NCBI RefSeq assembly: GCF_000283155.1
Contig: NW_004454170.1
Coordinates: 13,493,858 to 13,557,857 of the forward strand
Reading direction: 5' to 3'
Source: Ceratotherium simum simum
Lineage: Eukaryota > Chordata > Mammalia > Perissodactyla > Rhinocerotidae
Length of the DNA: 64,000 nt
Shown here: positions 57,901-61,629 of the stretch, in pieces
Numbering within the stretch: the first letter of the stretch is position 1
Layout: the number at the start of each line of letters is the position of its first letter
Program-made: the position numbers and the translations under genes
Notes under the pieces: generated by a model
Told to the model about the DNA's origin: nothing
Seen by the model: only the letters and a program-made list of their open reading frames with translations
Databases searched by the model: none

Positions 57901-60175
57901 GTACATTAGGCTATCTTTTTTTTTTTTTTTTTAAAGATTTTATTCATTTATTTATTCTCCCCCCAAAGCCCCAGTAGATAGTTGTAGGTCATAGCTGCAC
58001 ATCCTTCTAGTTGCTGTATGTGGGACGCGGCCTCAGCATGGCCGGAGAAGCGGTGCGTCGGTGCACGCCCGGGATCCGAACCCGGGCCCCCAGCAGCGGA
58101 GCGCGCGCACTTAACTGCTAAGCCACGGGGCCGGCCCACATTAGGCTTTCTGAACTAAACACAGCTATGAGCATAATACTGAAAATGTGCTAGTTTATTA
58201 ATTTAGTGAAGTAAGAGCCAAAGAAAACAATATAAAAAATGCCCAGCTATATTACCTATGGGCCTGTGGTTCTTGAACCACGCTATGGCGGGAGGCGGGA
58301 TTCCAGCCGCCTCACATGTTAAGGTCACAGGATTGCTGATGGTCTCAACAACCACTTCTTTCTCAGGCCCTTCGATGGTGGGTGGCACTGTAAAAAGACA
58401 GAAGAAAATCATGTGTCCTCATTAAGCTAATTCAGGATGCTTTTTTCATTTGCATATCTGGGGGAAAAAGAGTTGTATTAGAGGCAGATGCTCACCATAT
58501 ACATTGAGGTGGAAATTTTTATCATCCCGTCCTGCTACATTTATAGCTCTACATACATACTGGCCTGTGTCAGATACCTAAAAGAAAAAGATACTATTGT
58601 ATGTGCTCCATTACGTTACAGATGACCAATCACACTGTTTGAGTGTAGATTAAATCATCAGTCATCTTTATGCTCAAACGCCCCAGTTCTAATTGCCTTC
58701 TACAATCCTGTCTTTTTTTTTTTATGAAAATAAGGTCAATGGTATTGACGATGTTATTTTTTCATGAAAATCATTTTTCACTGTAGTAAAGGAAATATGC
58801 AGCTTCCAATTCTCTCTTCCATAATCCCACCAAGAAGTCATGACATGCAAACAAGAATAAAAGATGCACCTCGGCTTTCTTGATGCGCAGCATCTGTCCA
58901 TCTGCTAGAATCTCCAAGTGAGTCGACTCTGTTATCATCCGCCCATTCTTATACCAGGTGATGACTGGAGGTGGGACAGCGTTTGACTCACATGCCAACG
59001 ACACCGAGGTCCCCTCTCTTACATTAACTACAGAAAGTGAGTCACTGCCATGATCTTTAATGCTTGGGGGCACTAAGGGAAGGAAACAAGAACAGAAGGA
59101 TTTTTTTTTCATTAAGGTACTCAGAAAATACCTAACGCCAGTTTAAAAATGAAAGAATTTTACGAGGAGTATAAAAACAAACCATAAACAGTCAGGAAAA
59201 CTTTTTTCTTGCTTTCACCAGCTTGGTTGATAGCTACGCAAGTGTATTCACCACCATCAGACACCTTGGCCCGAAGAATTTGTAGAGTTCGACCCCCTGT
59301 GGGCAAATATAATGGAAATTGAAGAGTGGTATAGAGGTTGTTCTAATAAGTATTTTATCAGTAAGATAAATGGCAAAATATATCCTTTCCCTTAAAGTAA
59401 AATTTATATAGAAACATTTCATATTTAAAATAAAAGATTGAATCAGTTTTCTTTGACCCTTCCTTTATTATTGATTCTACTTCCTTATAAAGGAAGAAAT
59501 TCATAAAATTTTTCTCTCCAGTTACCAAACATGGATGGTAGAACTGTTTGACATTGGTTCTGGTGAGCAAACAGTAATTATGCTATAGCCAAATATGTTC
59601 ACGAGTATTTTCTGGGTGTAACTCTCTCACGGTGCAGAAGTGACTGTGTGTCTGTCAGTCTATCTATTTATCCTCAAGGAGCTTTCGGATTGATTAAAAA
59701 CAACCAGTGAATTTGTCAAATGAAAGCACTATTTACTAGTCTATCACCCCCGTGGAATGACTAAGCAGTTCTGTTCCTAAATTTCATAATTTCTTGAAGT
59801 AGATCTGTTACTCCACATTCCTACCAAAATCATAAAAGTCTATACAATATTATCCTAATGGCTCCAAATGGGCAAAGAGAGGCATTTAATGTGGATGAAT
59901 AAACGGAGCAAGACAAAAGTTTGGCAAGAGACTAAGTTGAAATGCCATTTGTATTAAAAATAAAGGAAAATGAGCAAGTTTTGCCCACCTTCTACGAGCA
60001 ATAAGTTCCTTACCAGGCACTATGAGAGCATTTGTGTTTAGCTTGATAGGCTGTTCATTCTTGAGCCAGCTGAGATCAGGAGGTGGAAAACCAGAGACCT
60101 CACAGGTCAAAGAGATGAAATTGTTCACCACAACAGTGAGATTTTCAGGGTTAGGACCAATGACACTTGGAGGAA
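5498..60175 (-). CDS. HMCN1: hemicentin-1, internal part (17 Ig domains and 2 TSP1 repeats, 32 exons)
   Basis: Internal section of a giant secreted matrix protein of the fibulin group. Known role: hemicentins are laid down in basement-membrane-associated tracks and help link adjoining basement membranes and hold epithelial cells. Seen: 32 minus-strand exons, all GT-AG, with compatible phases and 1,680 uninterrupted codons. They encode 17 I-set Ig domains, each with Cys, Trp and Cys plus a Y-x-C motif, followed by two 57-residue TSP1 repeats. No signal peptide, VWA, nidogen G2 or EGF part lies here, so both ends are outside the window. HMCN1 is preferred over HMCN2 because TSP1 repeats directly follow the Ig stack and the introns are long and AT-rich (the HMCN2 locus is compact, from memory). 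By counting back from TSP1, the Ig domains should be numbers 28 to 44; this is inference. Exons are listed separately below. Confidence 0.94.
5802..5972 (-). CDS. HMCN1: HMCN1 exon: first TSP1 repeat
   Basis: 171 bp coding for a 57-residue thrombospondin type 1 repeat, phase 1 in and out. It starts [14 protein letters not shown] and has the CSVTCG motif (an O-fucosylation-type site), then six cysteines in the TSR order, ending HKLCP. The first tryptophan of the W-x-x-W-x-x-W ladder is Phe here. Acceptor is TTTGCAG; donor is GTACAC. Confidence 0.94.
6263..6505 (-). mobile_element. ERE SINE (equine tRNA-derived)
   Basis: The reverse complement starts with the ERE head ggggccggcctggtggcata, has a pol III B-box-like ggttcggatcc, and a body with the duplicated gaggaagattrgccctgagc unit. 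A duplication like gaaatgtcattct flanks it, with a 2-base difference between the two sides. It fills part of the 827 bp intron between W17 and the first TSP1 exon. Confidence 0.88.
6800..7069 (-). CDS. HMCN1: HMCN1 exon: complete Ig W17 in one exon, last of the Ig stack
   Basis: 270 bp, phase 1 to phase 1. It starts [12 protein letters not shown] and has [20 protein letters not shown] and [16 protein letters not shown], ending VTVQ. NNS and NSL give possible sequons around strand F. The next exon is a TSP1 repeat, so this should be the last Ig domain (44 by human numbering). Confidence 0.94.
7560..7720. repeat. degenerate old interspersed repeat
   Basis: Contains attcatttattcaataaaca and tccaggcattgtgctagatg, a motif set seen in ancient mammalian repeats and again near 34720, 49560 and 61130. 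The family is not named. Confidence 0.4.
7880..8900 (-). repeat. L2 remnant, antisense on the plus strand
   Basis: Purine-rich text such as gtagagacatctagacggca and gaaaatcaggagaaaatggt resembles the reverse complement of LINE-2. Very diverged. Confidence 0.4.
9040..9205 (+). repeat. L2 3' end, weak
   Basis: gggcaggggcttttatttct and the later caactgttgctgaatgaagt resemble a LINE-2 3' end. Confidence 0.35.
9955..10550 (+). mobile_element. old L1 3' end
   Basis: Has the end of ORF2 (ttgctgatgaatggataaag and acatggatagacctggaggg) and a 3' UTR ending cattatacctcaataaagct-like text at 10530-10545. Diverged; antisense to HMCN1. Confidence 0.75.
10972..11210 (-). mobile_element. ERE SINE
   Basis: ERE with the gaggaagattagccctgagc body and a tRNA-like head ending ggctggcccc. 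A perfect 16 bp duplication (tttaatacatattttt) flanks it at 10956-10971 and 11211-11226. Confidence 0.92.
11562..11643 (-). CDS. HMCN1: HMCN1 exon: Ig W16, C-terminal part
   Basis: 82 bp; phase 0 in, phase 1 out. It starts NEDAGDYTC, then [14 protein letters not shown] and LTLQ. It ends in A, so the next junction codon is A|GT (Ser), unlike the usual G. Too short to stand out as an ORF. Confidence 0.92.
11946..12030 (+). mobile_element. 5'-truncated ERE SINE
   Basis: Only the ERE 3' end is present (gactatctactggggctttg) followed by an A-rich tail. It is the only plus-strand ERE piece seen. Confidence 0.7.
12550..12758. mobile_element. Tc/mariner-like non-autonomous DNA transposon
   Basis: The ends form imperfect terminal inverted repeats: cagtcatgtgtcgcttaac on the left and, reverse-complemented, caatcatgcactgcataatg on the right. 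TA flanks both sides (12548-12549 and 12759-12760), as expected for this superfamily. No coding sequence. Exact family name not certain. Confidence 0.65.
13066..13284 (-). mobile_element. ERE SINE
   Basis: Reverse complement has head gggccggccctgtggcttag, a B-box-like gggttcggaccc and the ctactggggctttgggggaa end. The 14 bp duplication ctgagaaattttta is at 13052-13065 and 13285-13298. Confidence 0.93.
13749..13939 (-). CDS. HMCN1: HMCN1 exon: Ig W16, N-terminal part
   Basis: 191 bp; phase 1 in (Glu of [10 protein letters not shown]) and phase 0 out after AIYGTV. It has [11 protein letters not shown] and IQWSRKGMD. Same length and same phases as the W14 first exon. The donor is a consensus GTAAGT. 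Confidence 0.92.
14352..14486 (-). CDS. HMCN1: HMCN1 exon: Ig W15, C-terminal half
   Basis: 135 bp; phase 1 in (Ala of AHFDSVNGH) and phase 1 out. It has [16 protein letters not shown] and TAENSVGF, ending VYVK. Acceptor is CCCTTAG. Confidence 0.92.
16086..16299 (-). CDS. HMCN1: HMCN1 exon: end of Ig W14 and start of Ig W15
   Basis: 214 bp; phase 0 in, phase 1 out. It begins eight residues before the W14 cysteine (PEDSGTYTC) and runs on without an intron into W15, which has [11 protein letters not shown] and LTWTFNNNI. The domain boundary reads [11 protein letters not shown] instead of the usual V/E-PP start. This is the only exon in the window shared by two domains. Donor is GTTAGT. Confidence 0.92.
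16800..18150 (+). mobile_element. long L2 remnant with reverse transcriptase trace
   Basis: Runs from cttggcttccaggacacctc through gggctcagtccttggtcctc to the L2 end cagtgctcaataaatatttg. The frame at 16955-17206 still shows the RT active-site neighbourhood [11 protein letters not shown], with the second Asp of YADD changed to Glu, then WMSKGHLKL. Antisense to HMCN1. Confidence 0.75.
19756..19946 (-). CDS. HMCN1: HMCN1 exon: Ig W14, N-terminal part
   Basis: 191 bp; phase 1 in (G|CA, Ala of [10 protein letters not shown]) and phase 0 out after ILENVV. It contains [11 protein letters not shown] and IHWKKDNVL. The donor is a consensus GTAAGT. Confidence 0.92.
20990..21530 (-). repeat. very old L1 relic
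   Basis: Text such as tagtatatggtcaaatttag and gtacttgagaagaagcagta resembles the reverse complement of the middle of L1 ORF2. Weak and diverged. Confidence 0.35.
22245..22272. repeat. short CA-rich simple repeat
   Basis: Repeats of cacac and caccacac with interruptions. Confidence 0.6.
22386..22655 (-). CDS. HMCN1: HMCN1 exon: complete Ig W13 in one exon
   Basis: 270 bp, phase 1 to phase 1, a full 90-residue Ig domain. It begins [12 protein letters not shown] and has [20 protein letters not shown] and [16 protein letters not shown], ending LTVH. Long introns of 3.3 kb and 2.4 kb lie on the two sides. Confidence 0.94.
23030..23160 (+). repeat. L2 3' end
   Basis: cagtgcttagtgtctcatac followed by gtattatttgaatgaatgat reads as a diverged LINE-2 terminus. 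Confidence 0.45.
24060..25290 (+). mobile_element. long L2 remnant
   Basis: Begins near gtccactcccttcttcttga, passes cttagctcttttctgtccaa and tccatcaggatttctaatag, and ends ccaataaatatttgttgaaa. No intact frame. It lies in the 3.3 kb intron between W12 and W13. Confidence 0.65.
25933..26067 (-). CDS. HMCN1: HMCN1 exon: Ig W12, C-terminal half
   Basis: 135 bp; phase 1 in and out. It encodes [15 protein letters not shown], then [17 protein letters not shown] and LNVQ. Acceptor is GATGTAG at 26068; donor is GTACCT. Confidence 0.92.
26193..26330 (-). CDS. HMCN1: HMCN1 exon: Ig W12, N-terminal half
   Basis: 138 bp; phase 1 in (G|AG, Glu of [11 protein letters not shown]) and phase 1 out. It has [12 protein letters not shown] and ITWQKEGIN. 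Its partner lies across a 125 bp intron. Confidence 0.93.
26771..26878 (-). CDS. HMCN1: HMCN1 exon: Ig W11, C-terminal half
   Basis: 108 bp; phase 1 in and out. It encodes [27 protein letters not shown] and LHVQ. The conserved Asp six residues before the second cysteine is replaced by His. The donor reads CAGG|GTATGT; phase 1 fixes which G is exonic. Confidence 0.91.
27010..27610 (-). mobile_element. old L1 3' region, reverse orientation
   Basis: attttattgaggtgaaattt, catttacagagttgagcaat and atccattcaccagttgatgg are the reverse complement of an L1M 3' UTR and ORF2 end. One of few L1 pieces in the same sense as HMCN1. Confidence 0.7.
27960..28110 (+). repeat. L2 3' end
   Basis: gaaagcaagaaccttgtctt followed by ggcattaaatgtctgttaca resembles a diverged LINE-2 terminus. 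Confidence 0.45.
28455..28619 (-). CDS. HMCN1: HMCN1 exon: Ig W11, N-terminal half
   Basis: 165 bp; phase 1 in (VPPSIADEP) and phase 1 out in a Gly codon after ILSS. It contains [11 protein letters not shown] and IHWTKNGIR. The upstream intron is only 204 bp. Confidence 0.93.
28824..28945 (-). CDS. HMCN1: HMCN1 exon: Ig W10, C-terminal half
   Basis: 122 bp; phase 2 in, phase 1 out. It encodes [13 protein letters not shown], then [17 protein letters not shown] and DLTVQ. The residue between the corner Asp and Tyr is Ala, not Gly. The intron before it holds the short young L1. Confidence 0.92.
29238..29400 (-). repeat. MIR SINE
   Basis: gcatcaaatacattcctggc, cttcacataaattatctcta and ccatcgacagatgggtaact follow the reversed MIR order. 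Confidence 0.5.
29997..31023 (+). mobile_element. young 5'-truncated L1, about 1 kb
   Basis: Holds the last part of ORF2, a 3' UTR and an A tail. It starts tggtcataaaggaatctttt and ends cataaaaaaaa. The flanks repeat atacactgtcat at 29985-29996 and 31024-31035. It is nearly identical in long stretches to 45465-46490. A short internal change near 30070 (gggacttcagattaaagagc) removes a few bases relative to that copy. Antisense to HMCN1, inside the W10 intron. Confidence 0.9.
31532..31688 (-). CDS. HMCN1: HMCN1 exon: Ig W10, N-terminal half
   Basis: 157 bp; phase 1 in (VPPSISLGP) and phase 2 out in an Arg codon. It has the sequon [14 protein letters not shown] and VNWRKNGQL. Donor is GTAAGG. 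Confidence 0.92.
31824..32017 (-). mobile_element. ERE SINE in a 529 bp intron
   Basis: Head gggccggccctgtggcttgg, B-box-like gggttcagatcc and the ctactggggctttggggaga end on the minus strand. A perfect 15 bp duplication (ggttctgtgaattta) lies at 31809-31823 and 32018-32032. Confidence 0.93.
32218..32345 (-). CDS. HMCN1: HMCN1 exon: Ig W9, C-terminal half
   Basis: 128 bp; phase 2 in, phase 1 out. It encodes [16 protein letters not shown], then [17 protein letters not shown] and LQVH. The 529 bp intron after it contains a complete ERE SINE that starts about 200 bp past the donor. Confidence 0.93.
32731..32875 (-). CDS. HMCN1: HMCN1 exon: Ig W9, N-terminal half
   Basis: 145 bp; phase 1 in ([10 protein letters not shown]) and phase 2 out in an Arg codon. 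It carries [12 protein letters not shown] and ITWRKDGAV, plus the sequon NKS. Acceptor is TTGTGCAG and donor is GTAACA. Confidence 0.92.
33915..34056 (-). CDS. HMCN1: HMCN1 exon: Ig W8, C-terminal half
   Basis: 142 bp; phase 0 in, phase 1 out. It starts [15 protein letters not shown] and has the second cysteine in [19 protein letters not shown] is a glycosylation sequon. The acceptor AATCCAG at 34057 has a short pyrimidine tract. It is set by the required phase 0 and by resemblance to the family. Confidence 0.9.
34240..34660 (+). repeat. LTR- or MER-like degenerate repeat, family unknown
   Basis: Shows gatgggcaagtgactcaagc and a tail aattctgtcacttacagcta, cttcctgactaat, a combination seen in medium-reiteration mammalian repeats. 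I cannot name the family. Confidence 0.35.
35270..36840 (+). mobile_element. long L2 remnant
   Basis: aacctcatcctcagctgatg, cagacacaacttaatctgca and a late gtgcctagcattacagtagg-like end follow the LINE-2 order. Many indels. It fills much of the 3.6 kb intron splitting W8. Confidence 0.6.
37670..37806 (-). CDS. HMCN1: HMCN1 exon: Ig W8, N-terminal half
   Basis: 137 bp; phase 1 in (Val of [10 protein letters not shown]) and phase 0 out after the Gln of ERLQ. It contains [11 protein letters not shown] and [10 protein letters not shown] 3.6 kb intron with L2 relics separates it from the rest of the domain. Confidence 0.93.
38030..38120 (-). repeat. MIR fragment
   Basis: tatcaccatttaacaggtaa and ttaaggcacaaagaagggat resemble a reversed MIR. 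Confidence 0.4.
38519..38554. repeat. (TG)n microsatellite, about 18 units
   Basis: An uninterrupted TG tract of 36 bases, in the intron between W7 and W8. Length is likely polymorphic. Confidence 0.95.
39198..39279 (-). CDS. HMCN1: HMCN1 exon: Ig W7, C-terminal part
   Basis: 82 bp; phase 0 in, phase 1 out. It opens eight residues before the second cysteine (VEDTGRYTC), then [10 protein letters not shown] and a last strand ending VRVH. Same length and same intron position as the W2 and W16 partner exons. Confidence 0.91.
40900..41080 (+). repeat. L2 3' end, weak
   Basis: aactggaaactttttgaagg followed by tagctagaacacgtgggtca resembles a decayed LINE-2 end. Confidence 0.35.
41730..41910 (-). 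repeat. MIR fragment
   Basis: cagtctaagcacatcatgtt, ttactatttttattcccagt and tacagataagggcattag match the reversed MIR core. Confidence 0.5.
42497..42693 (-). CDS. HMCN1: HMCN1 exon: Ig W7, N-terminal part
   Basis: 197 bp; phase 1 in (G|AA, Glu of [10 protein letters not shown]) and phase 0 out after the Gln of RIASAQ. It has [11 protein letters not shown] and [11 protein letters not shown]. Donor is GTAGGT at 42496-42495. Confidence 0.93.
43465..43485. repeat. poly(T) tract
   Basis: About 21 T residues in the long intron between W6 and W7. No attached SINE body is visible. Confidence 0.85.
43495..43650 (+). repeat. MIR SINE
   Basis: gaggatctggagtcaaacag, cctgagtttgaatcctggcc and gatttgggcaaatctctaaa are in MIR order. 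Confidence 0.75.
44047..46491 (+). mobile_element. young 5'-truncated L1, about 2.45 kb
   Basis: Carries L1 ORF2 from within the reverse transcriptase domain to the 3' UTR and A tail. The RT active-site motif FADDMILY is at about 44597-44620 and QAGFIPG lies upstream. A stop at 44660-44662 and a frame change near 44860 break it; another long frame spans 44866-45504. A 14 bp duplication (aaaaattcctcatc) lies at 44033-44046 and 46492-46505. Antisense to HMCN1 in its 7.8 kb intron. Not active by itself. Confidence 0.93.
46506..47560 (+). repeat. L2 remnants
   Basis: ttccacaatatggccttgat continues an L2-type 3' region interrupted by the L1. A second piece near 47140 (ctctgatgactccagaactt, aagcctagatctctcttctg) matches the stretch just after the L2 RT active site. 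Confidence 0.5.
47560..47960. repeat. degenerate repeat, family unknown
   Basis: ccacatttcctagcctcttt and aagccatgatatttagactc near the end resemble medium-reiteration repeats. No coding potential. Confidence 0.3.
48000..49230 (+). repeat. L2 3' region remnants
   Basis: ccttcataccctggaccctg and ctagccacattggacttttc, then gaggagatcttctctgaact and agtaagtgctcaattatcat, are LINE-2 3' region features, probably two overlapping copies. Confidence 0.55.
49555..49740. repeat. degenerate old interspersed repeat
   Basis: aataaataaatattatgtgt and catgctaagccctgggaaga resemble the 7560-7720 repeat. Confidence 0.35.
50271..50353. repeat. 37 bp tandem duplication
   Basis: Two perfect adjacent copies of a 37-base unit starting cagataagaaacacaatact, at 50271-50307 and 50308-50344, with nine bases of a third. 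It ends about 135 bp past the W6 exon's donor side. Confidence 0.93.
50488..50766 (-). CDS. HMCN1: HMCN1 exon: complete Ig W6 in one exon
   Basis: 279 bp, phase 1 to phase 1, a symmetrical module coding for a full 93-residue Ig domain. It starts with VPPNLDNAM and has [19 protein letters not shown] and [16 protein letters not shown]. The usual intron inside the domain is absent. A 7.8 kb intron, the longest fully contained here, follows. Confidence 0.94.
51646..51743 (-). CDS. HMCN1: HMCN1 exon: Ig W5, C-terminal half
   Basis: 98 bp; phase 2 in, phase 1 out. It encodes [15 protein letters not shown] and [10 protein letters not shown], ending in LQVF. The tyrosine-corner motif reads DVAVY rather than the usual D-x-G-x-Y. 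Acceptor TTTTTCAG ends at 51744. Confidence 0.92.
52353..52536 (-). CDS. HMCN1: HMCN1 exon: Ig W5, N-terminal half
   Basis: 184 bp; phase 1 in (Val of [11 protein letters not shown]) and phase 2 out in an Arg codon (AG|G). It contains [12 protein letters not shown] and INWLKNGLP, and extends through the SGGQVI strand. Donor is GTCAGC, weaker than the usual GTAAG. Confidence 0.92.
52764..52888 (-). CDS. HMCN1: HMCN1 exon: Ig W4, C-terminal half
   Basis: 125 bp; phase 2 in, phase 1 out. It continues the split Arg, then [14 protein letters not shown] and the second cysteine in [17 protein letters not shown]. It lies 2.3 kb from its partner across an intron with a CA microsatellite and a tandem duplication. 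Confidence 0.92.
54493..54626. repeat. 67 bp tandem duplication
   Basis: Two adjacent copies of a 67-base unit beginning gaggctctgaccacag and ending acaagcgttagctga, at 54493-54559 and 54560-54626, with a few substitutions. Confidence 0.9.
54838..54896. repeat. short direct repeat pair
   Basis: attctgagattagagg occurs twice about 36 bases apart, each followed by cataaa or aataaa. Confidence 0.8.
54933..54970. repeat. (AC)n microsatellite, about 19 units
   Basis: An uninterrupted AC tract of 38 bases in the intron splitting W4. Probably length-polymorphic. Confidence 0.95.
55162..55321 (-). CDS. HMCN1: HMCN1 exon: Ig W4, N-terminal half
   Basis: 160 bp; phase 1 in (Val of VPPDVAGAE) and phase 2 out, splitting an Arg codon (CG|G). 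It carries [13 protein letters not shown] and IQWLRDGKL. Acceptor is CAAAG at 55322; donor is GTACGT. Confidence 0.93.
56560..56672 (+). repeat. old L1 3' end
   Basis: gtggtaatcattttacaata, then catttatatctcaataaaac, is the standard old L1 3' terminus; it is close to the text at 10450-10545. Confidence 0.7.
56905..56975 (+). repeat. L2 3' end
   Basis: gaacacagtaggtattaatt followed by aaatatttgttggatggatt reads as a short LINE-2 end. Confidence 0.5.
57325..57408 (+). repeat. old L1 3' end
   Basis: ctgtgcacttgaaacttaca followed by caattatatctcaataaaac, an L1 3' terminus with a short A tail. Confidence 0.65.
57534..57683 (-). CDS. HMCN1: HMCN1 exon: Ig W3, C-terminal half
   Basis: 150 bp; phase 1 in (G|AA gives Glu before NSDSLEV) and phase 1 out. 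It has the C-D strand [12 protein letters not shown] and the second cysteine in [14 protein letters not shown] is a glycosylation sequon next to the cysteine. The 572 bp intron before it contains a complete ERE SINE. Confidence 0.93.
57913..58137 (-). mobile_element. ERE SINE in a 572 bp intron
   Basis: Well-preserved ERE: head gggccggccccgtggcttag, B-box-like gggttcggatcc, tail ending in a long A tract (T on the plus strand). The duplication acattaggct is at 57903-57912 and 58138-58147. It looks the least diverged of the set. Confidence 0.94.
58256..58387 (-). CDS. HMCN1: HMCN1 exon: Ig W3, N-terminal half
   Basis: 132 bp; phase 1 in (Val of VPPTIEGPE) and phase 1 out. It carries [10 protein letters not shown] with the first cysteine and AWFKNHRPI with the core tryptophan. 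The intron upstream of it is only 108 bp long. Confidence 0.93.
58496..58577 (-). CDS. HMCN1: HMCN1 exon: Ig W2, C-terminal part
   Basis: 82 bp; phase 0 in and phase 1 out. It starts exactly eight residues before the second cysteine (VSDTGQYVC), then [10 protein letters not shown] and a final strand ending NVY. The short size would hide it from any ORF length cut-off; it is supported by phase, splice sites and the Ig motif. Donor is GTGAGC. Confidence 0.92.
58870..59072 (-). CDS. HMCN1: HMCN1 exon: Ig W2, N-terminal part
   Basis: 203 bp; phase 1 in (G|TG, Val of VPPSIKDHG) and phase 0 out after the Glu of IKKAE. It has the first cysteine ([11 protein letters not shown]) and core tryptophan (ITWYKNGRM), and runs further into the domain than most first-half exons. 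Its acceptor is TTAG at 59074-59073, only 110 bp from the previous exon. Confidence 0.93.
59183..59296 (-). CDS. HMCN1: HMCN1 exon: Ig W1, C-terminal half
   Basis: 114 bp. Acceptor CACAG ends at 59297 and donor GT is at 59182-59181; phase 1 in and out. It encodes the end of W1, with the tyrosine-corner sequence [15 protein letters not shown] and a final strand ending in FLTVY. A 717 bp intron with no recognisable element separates it from the first half. Confidence 0.93.
60014..60175 (-). CDS. HMCN1: HMCN1 exon: Ig W1, N-terminal half
   Basis: 162 bp. The acceptor AG is at 60177-60176 and the donor GT at 60013-60012. It enters in phase 1 (G|TT gives the Val of VPPSVIG) and leaves in phase 1. 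It carries the first Ig cysteine ([11 protein letters not shown]) and the core tryptophan (LSWLKNEQP). An N-glycosylation sequon NLT follows PE. This is the most upstream exon in the window. Confidence 0.93.
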
Positions 60176-61124
60176 CTATAATAGCAAATATATTAAAAGT
60201 GAAATCTGATATTATCAGTAATACATATTCCAATTTATGAATATGAGCCCAAACATTGTACTCTGATAAAGCACTGAGTTAATGATACTACTAATTTTCT
60301 AGGTGTCTTTCTTCTTAAGAGTTCCCTAATGCCTTTGTTAAACTATGTCCATCAGTTTTATTTTCCCCAATTAAGAGTCCCAGAATTTTCCAAGACAGAA
60401 TTACTCTACATTGTATCTGGAAAATGTAGTTGGCATTTCCCAAGATGGTTTTGTCAACGTACAAAGAAAGACCTAATGGTGCTCTTTATTGAGTACATTT
60501 GAGTACATTCTTGTTTTTAATATTACATCCTTACTTAAAGTTTTATTTTCCTGCATAGTAGAAATTTAATTTTAGGCTATCTGTCTCTCAATAGGTTATT
60601 TAGACAATGTAAATCAATGACTTTCAAGATCAGCAGAAAATTTAAGAAATAAACAATACTATAGTTTATTGTTCAAAACCAAACAAAATTCCACAAGTAA
60701 AAGTAGTGCAGAGAAAAAATGGAGTGAAAGAGAATGAGGTTATTAACGCAATGCCATTTATGCATATTAAAACATATGCATATGGAACAATATATGTTTT
60801 AGAAGAATACATACACTTGGAAAGAATAACGTACATATTCAAATGGTTTCTTATGAAGGGGGAGGGGAAACAGGAGTGAGGAATGGGCATAAAAATGAAT
60901 GAATACATGAACGAATTAATGGATAATAAGTAAAAATAGAGATGGGTCTTGCTCCAACCAATGAAGATAGACATGAACTAAGGAATTCAATTAATATAAC
61001 ACTGTATTATATTAAGACGGAGGTCTCAAAACAACATCAAAAATAAAAGCAGAACATCAAAAAGGCAAAATTGCTGTTTTTTTCGTTTACTATCACATGG
61101 CTATTTTTCATCCATTAATTTTAA

Positions 61125-61200
61125 TACTCATTCATTTATCAAACATTTATTGAATACCTACTTATTCTGGACATTGTACTAGGTGCTGACACAGTATGAA
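61125..61200. repeat. degenerate old interspersed repeat
   Basis: tcatttatcaaacatttatt and ctaggtgctgacacagtatg recall the element at 7560. Confidence 0.35.
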
Positions 61201-61299
61201 AAAAGTAATAGAAAATAACTATACAGAGTTAATAATTTAGTTATTAACTAAATTATTATAATTAATAACTAAAAATTAATAATTAATAACTAAAAATAA

Positions 61300-61600
61300 C
61301 AGCTAAGATTTTTTTTGAGTAGTTTGCTACGTGAGGCACTGTTCTAAACACTTCACATACTTCACATATACATTCTCTTCACACACACTTCACACACATT
61401 CTCACTGAATCCTCCTACAACCTTATGTGTTAGATACAGTTCTTATCCTCATATTATAGAAAAGAAAGCTGAGACACAGAGAGGTTAGCATCTTGCCTAA
61501 GGTTTCACAGCTAGTTTCTGGAAAAGATAGGTTTAGAAGCTAAGCAGTCTGGCTCTAGGGCCCTTATTCTTAGCCACCGTTCAATACTGCATAGTAATGA
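61300..61600 (-). repeat. MIR SINE
   Basis: gaggcactgttctaaacact, gctgagacacagagaggtta, gcctaaggtttcacagctag and agcagtctggctctagggcc give the reversed MIR order over its whole length. Confidence 0.75.
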
Positions 61601-61629
61601 CAAGTGTGATGAGTGTCAATCAGAATAGA

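Noticed and set aside
58060..58137. tRNA gene
   Set aside because: The tRNA-like head with a B box belongs to an ERE SINE and does not fold into a complete tRNA with an intact anticodon arm as far as I can see.
5498..60175. HMCN2, titin, obscurin or another Ig-repeat gene instead of HMCN1
   Set aside because: Ig domains leading directly into TSP1 repeats fit hemicentin-1; muscle Ig proteins lack TSP1, and the HMCN2 locus is compact.
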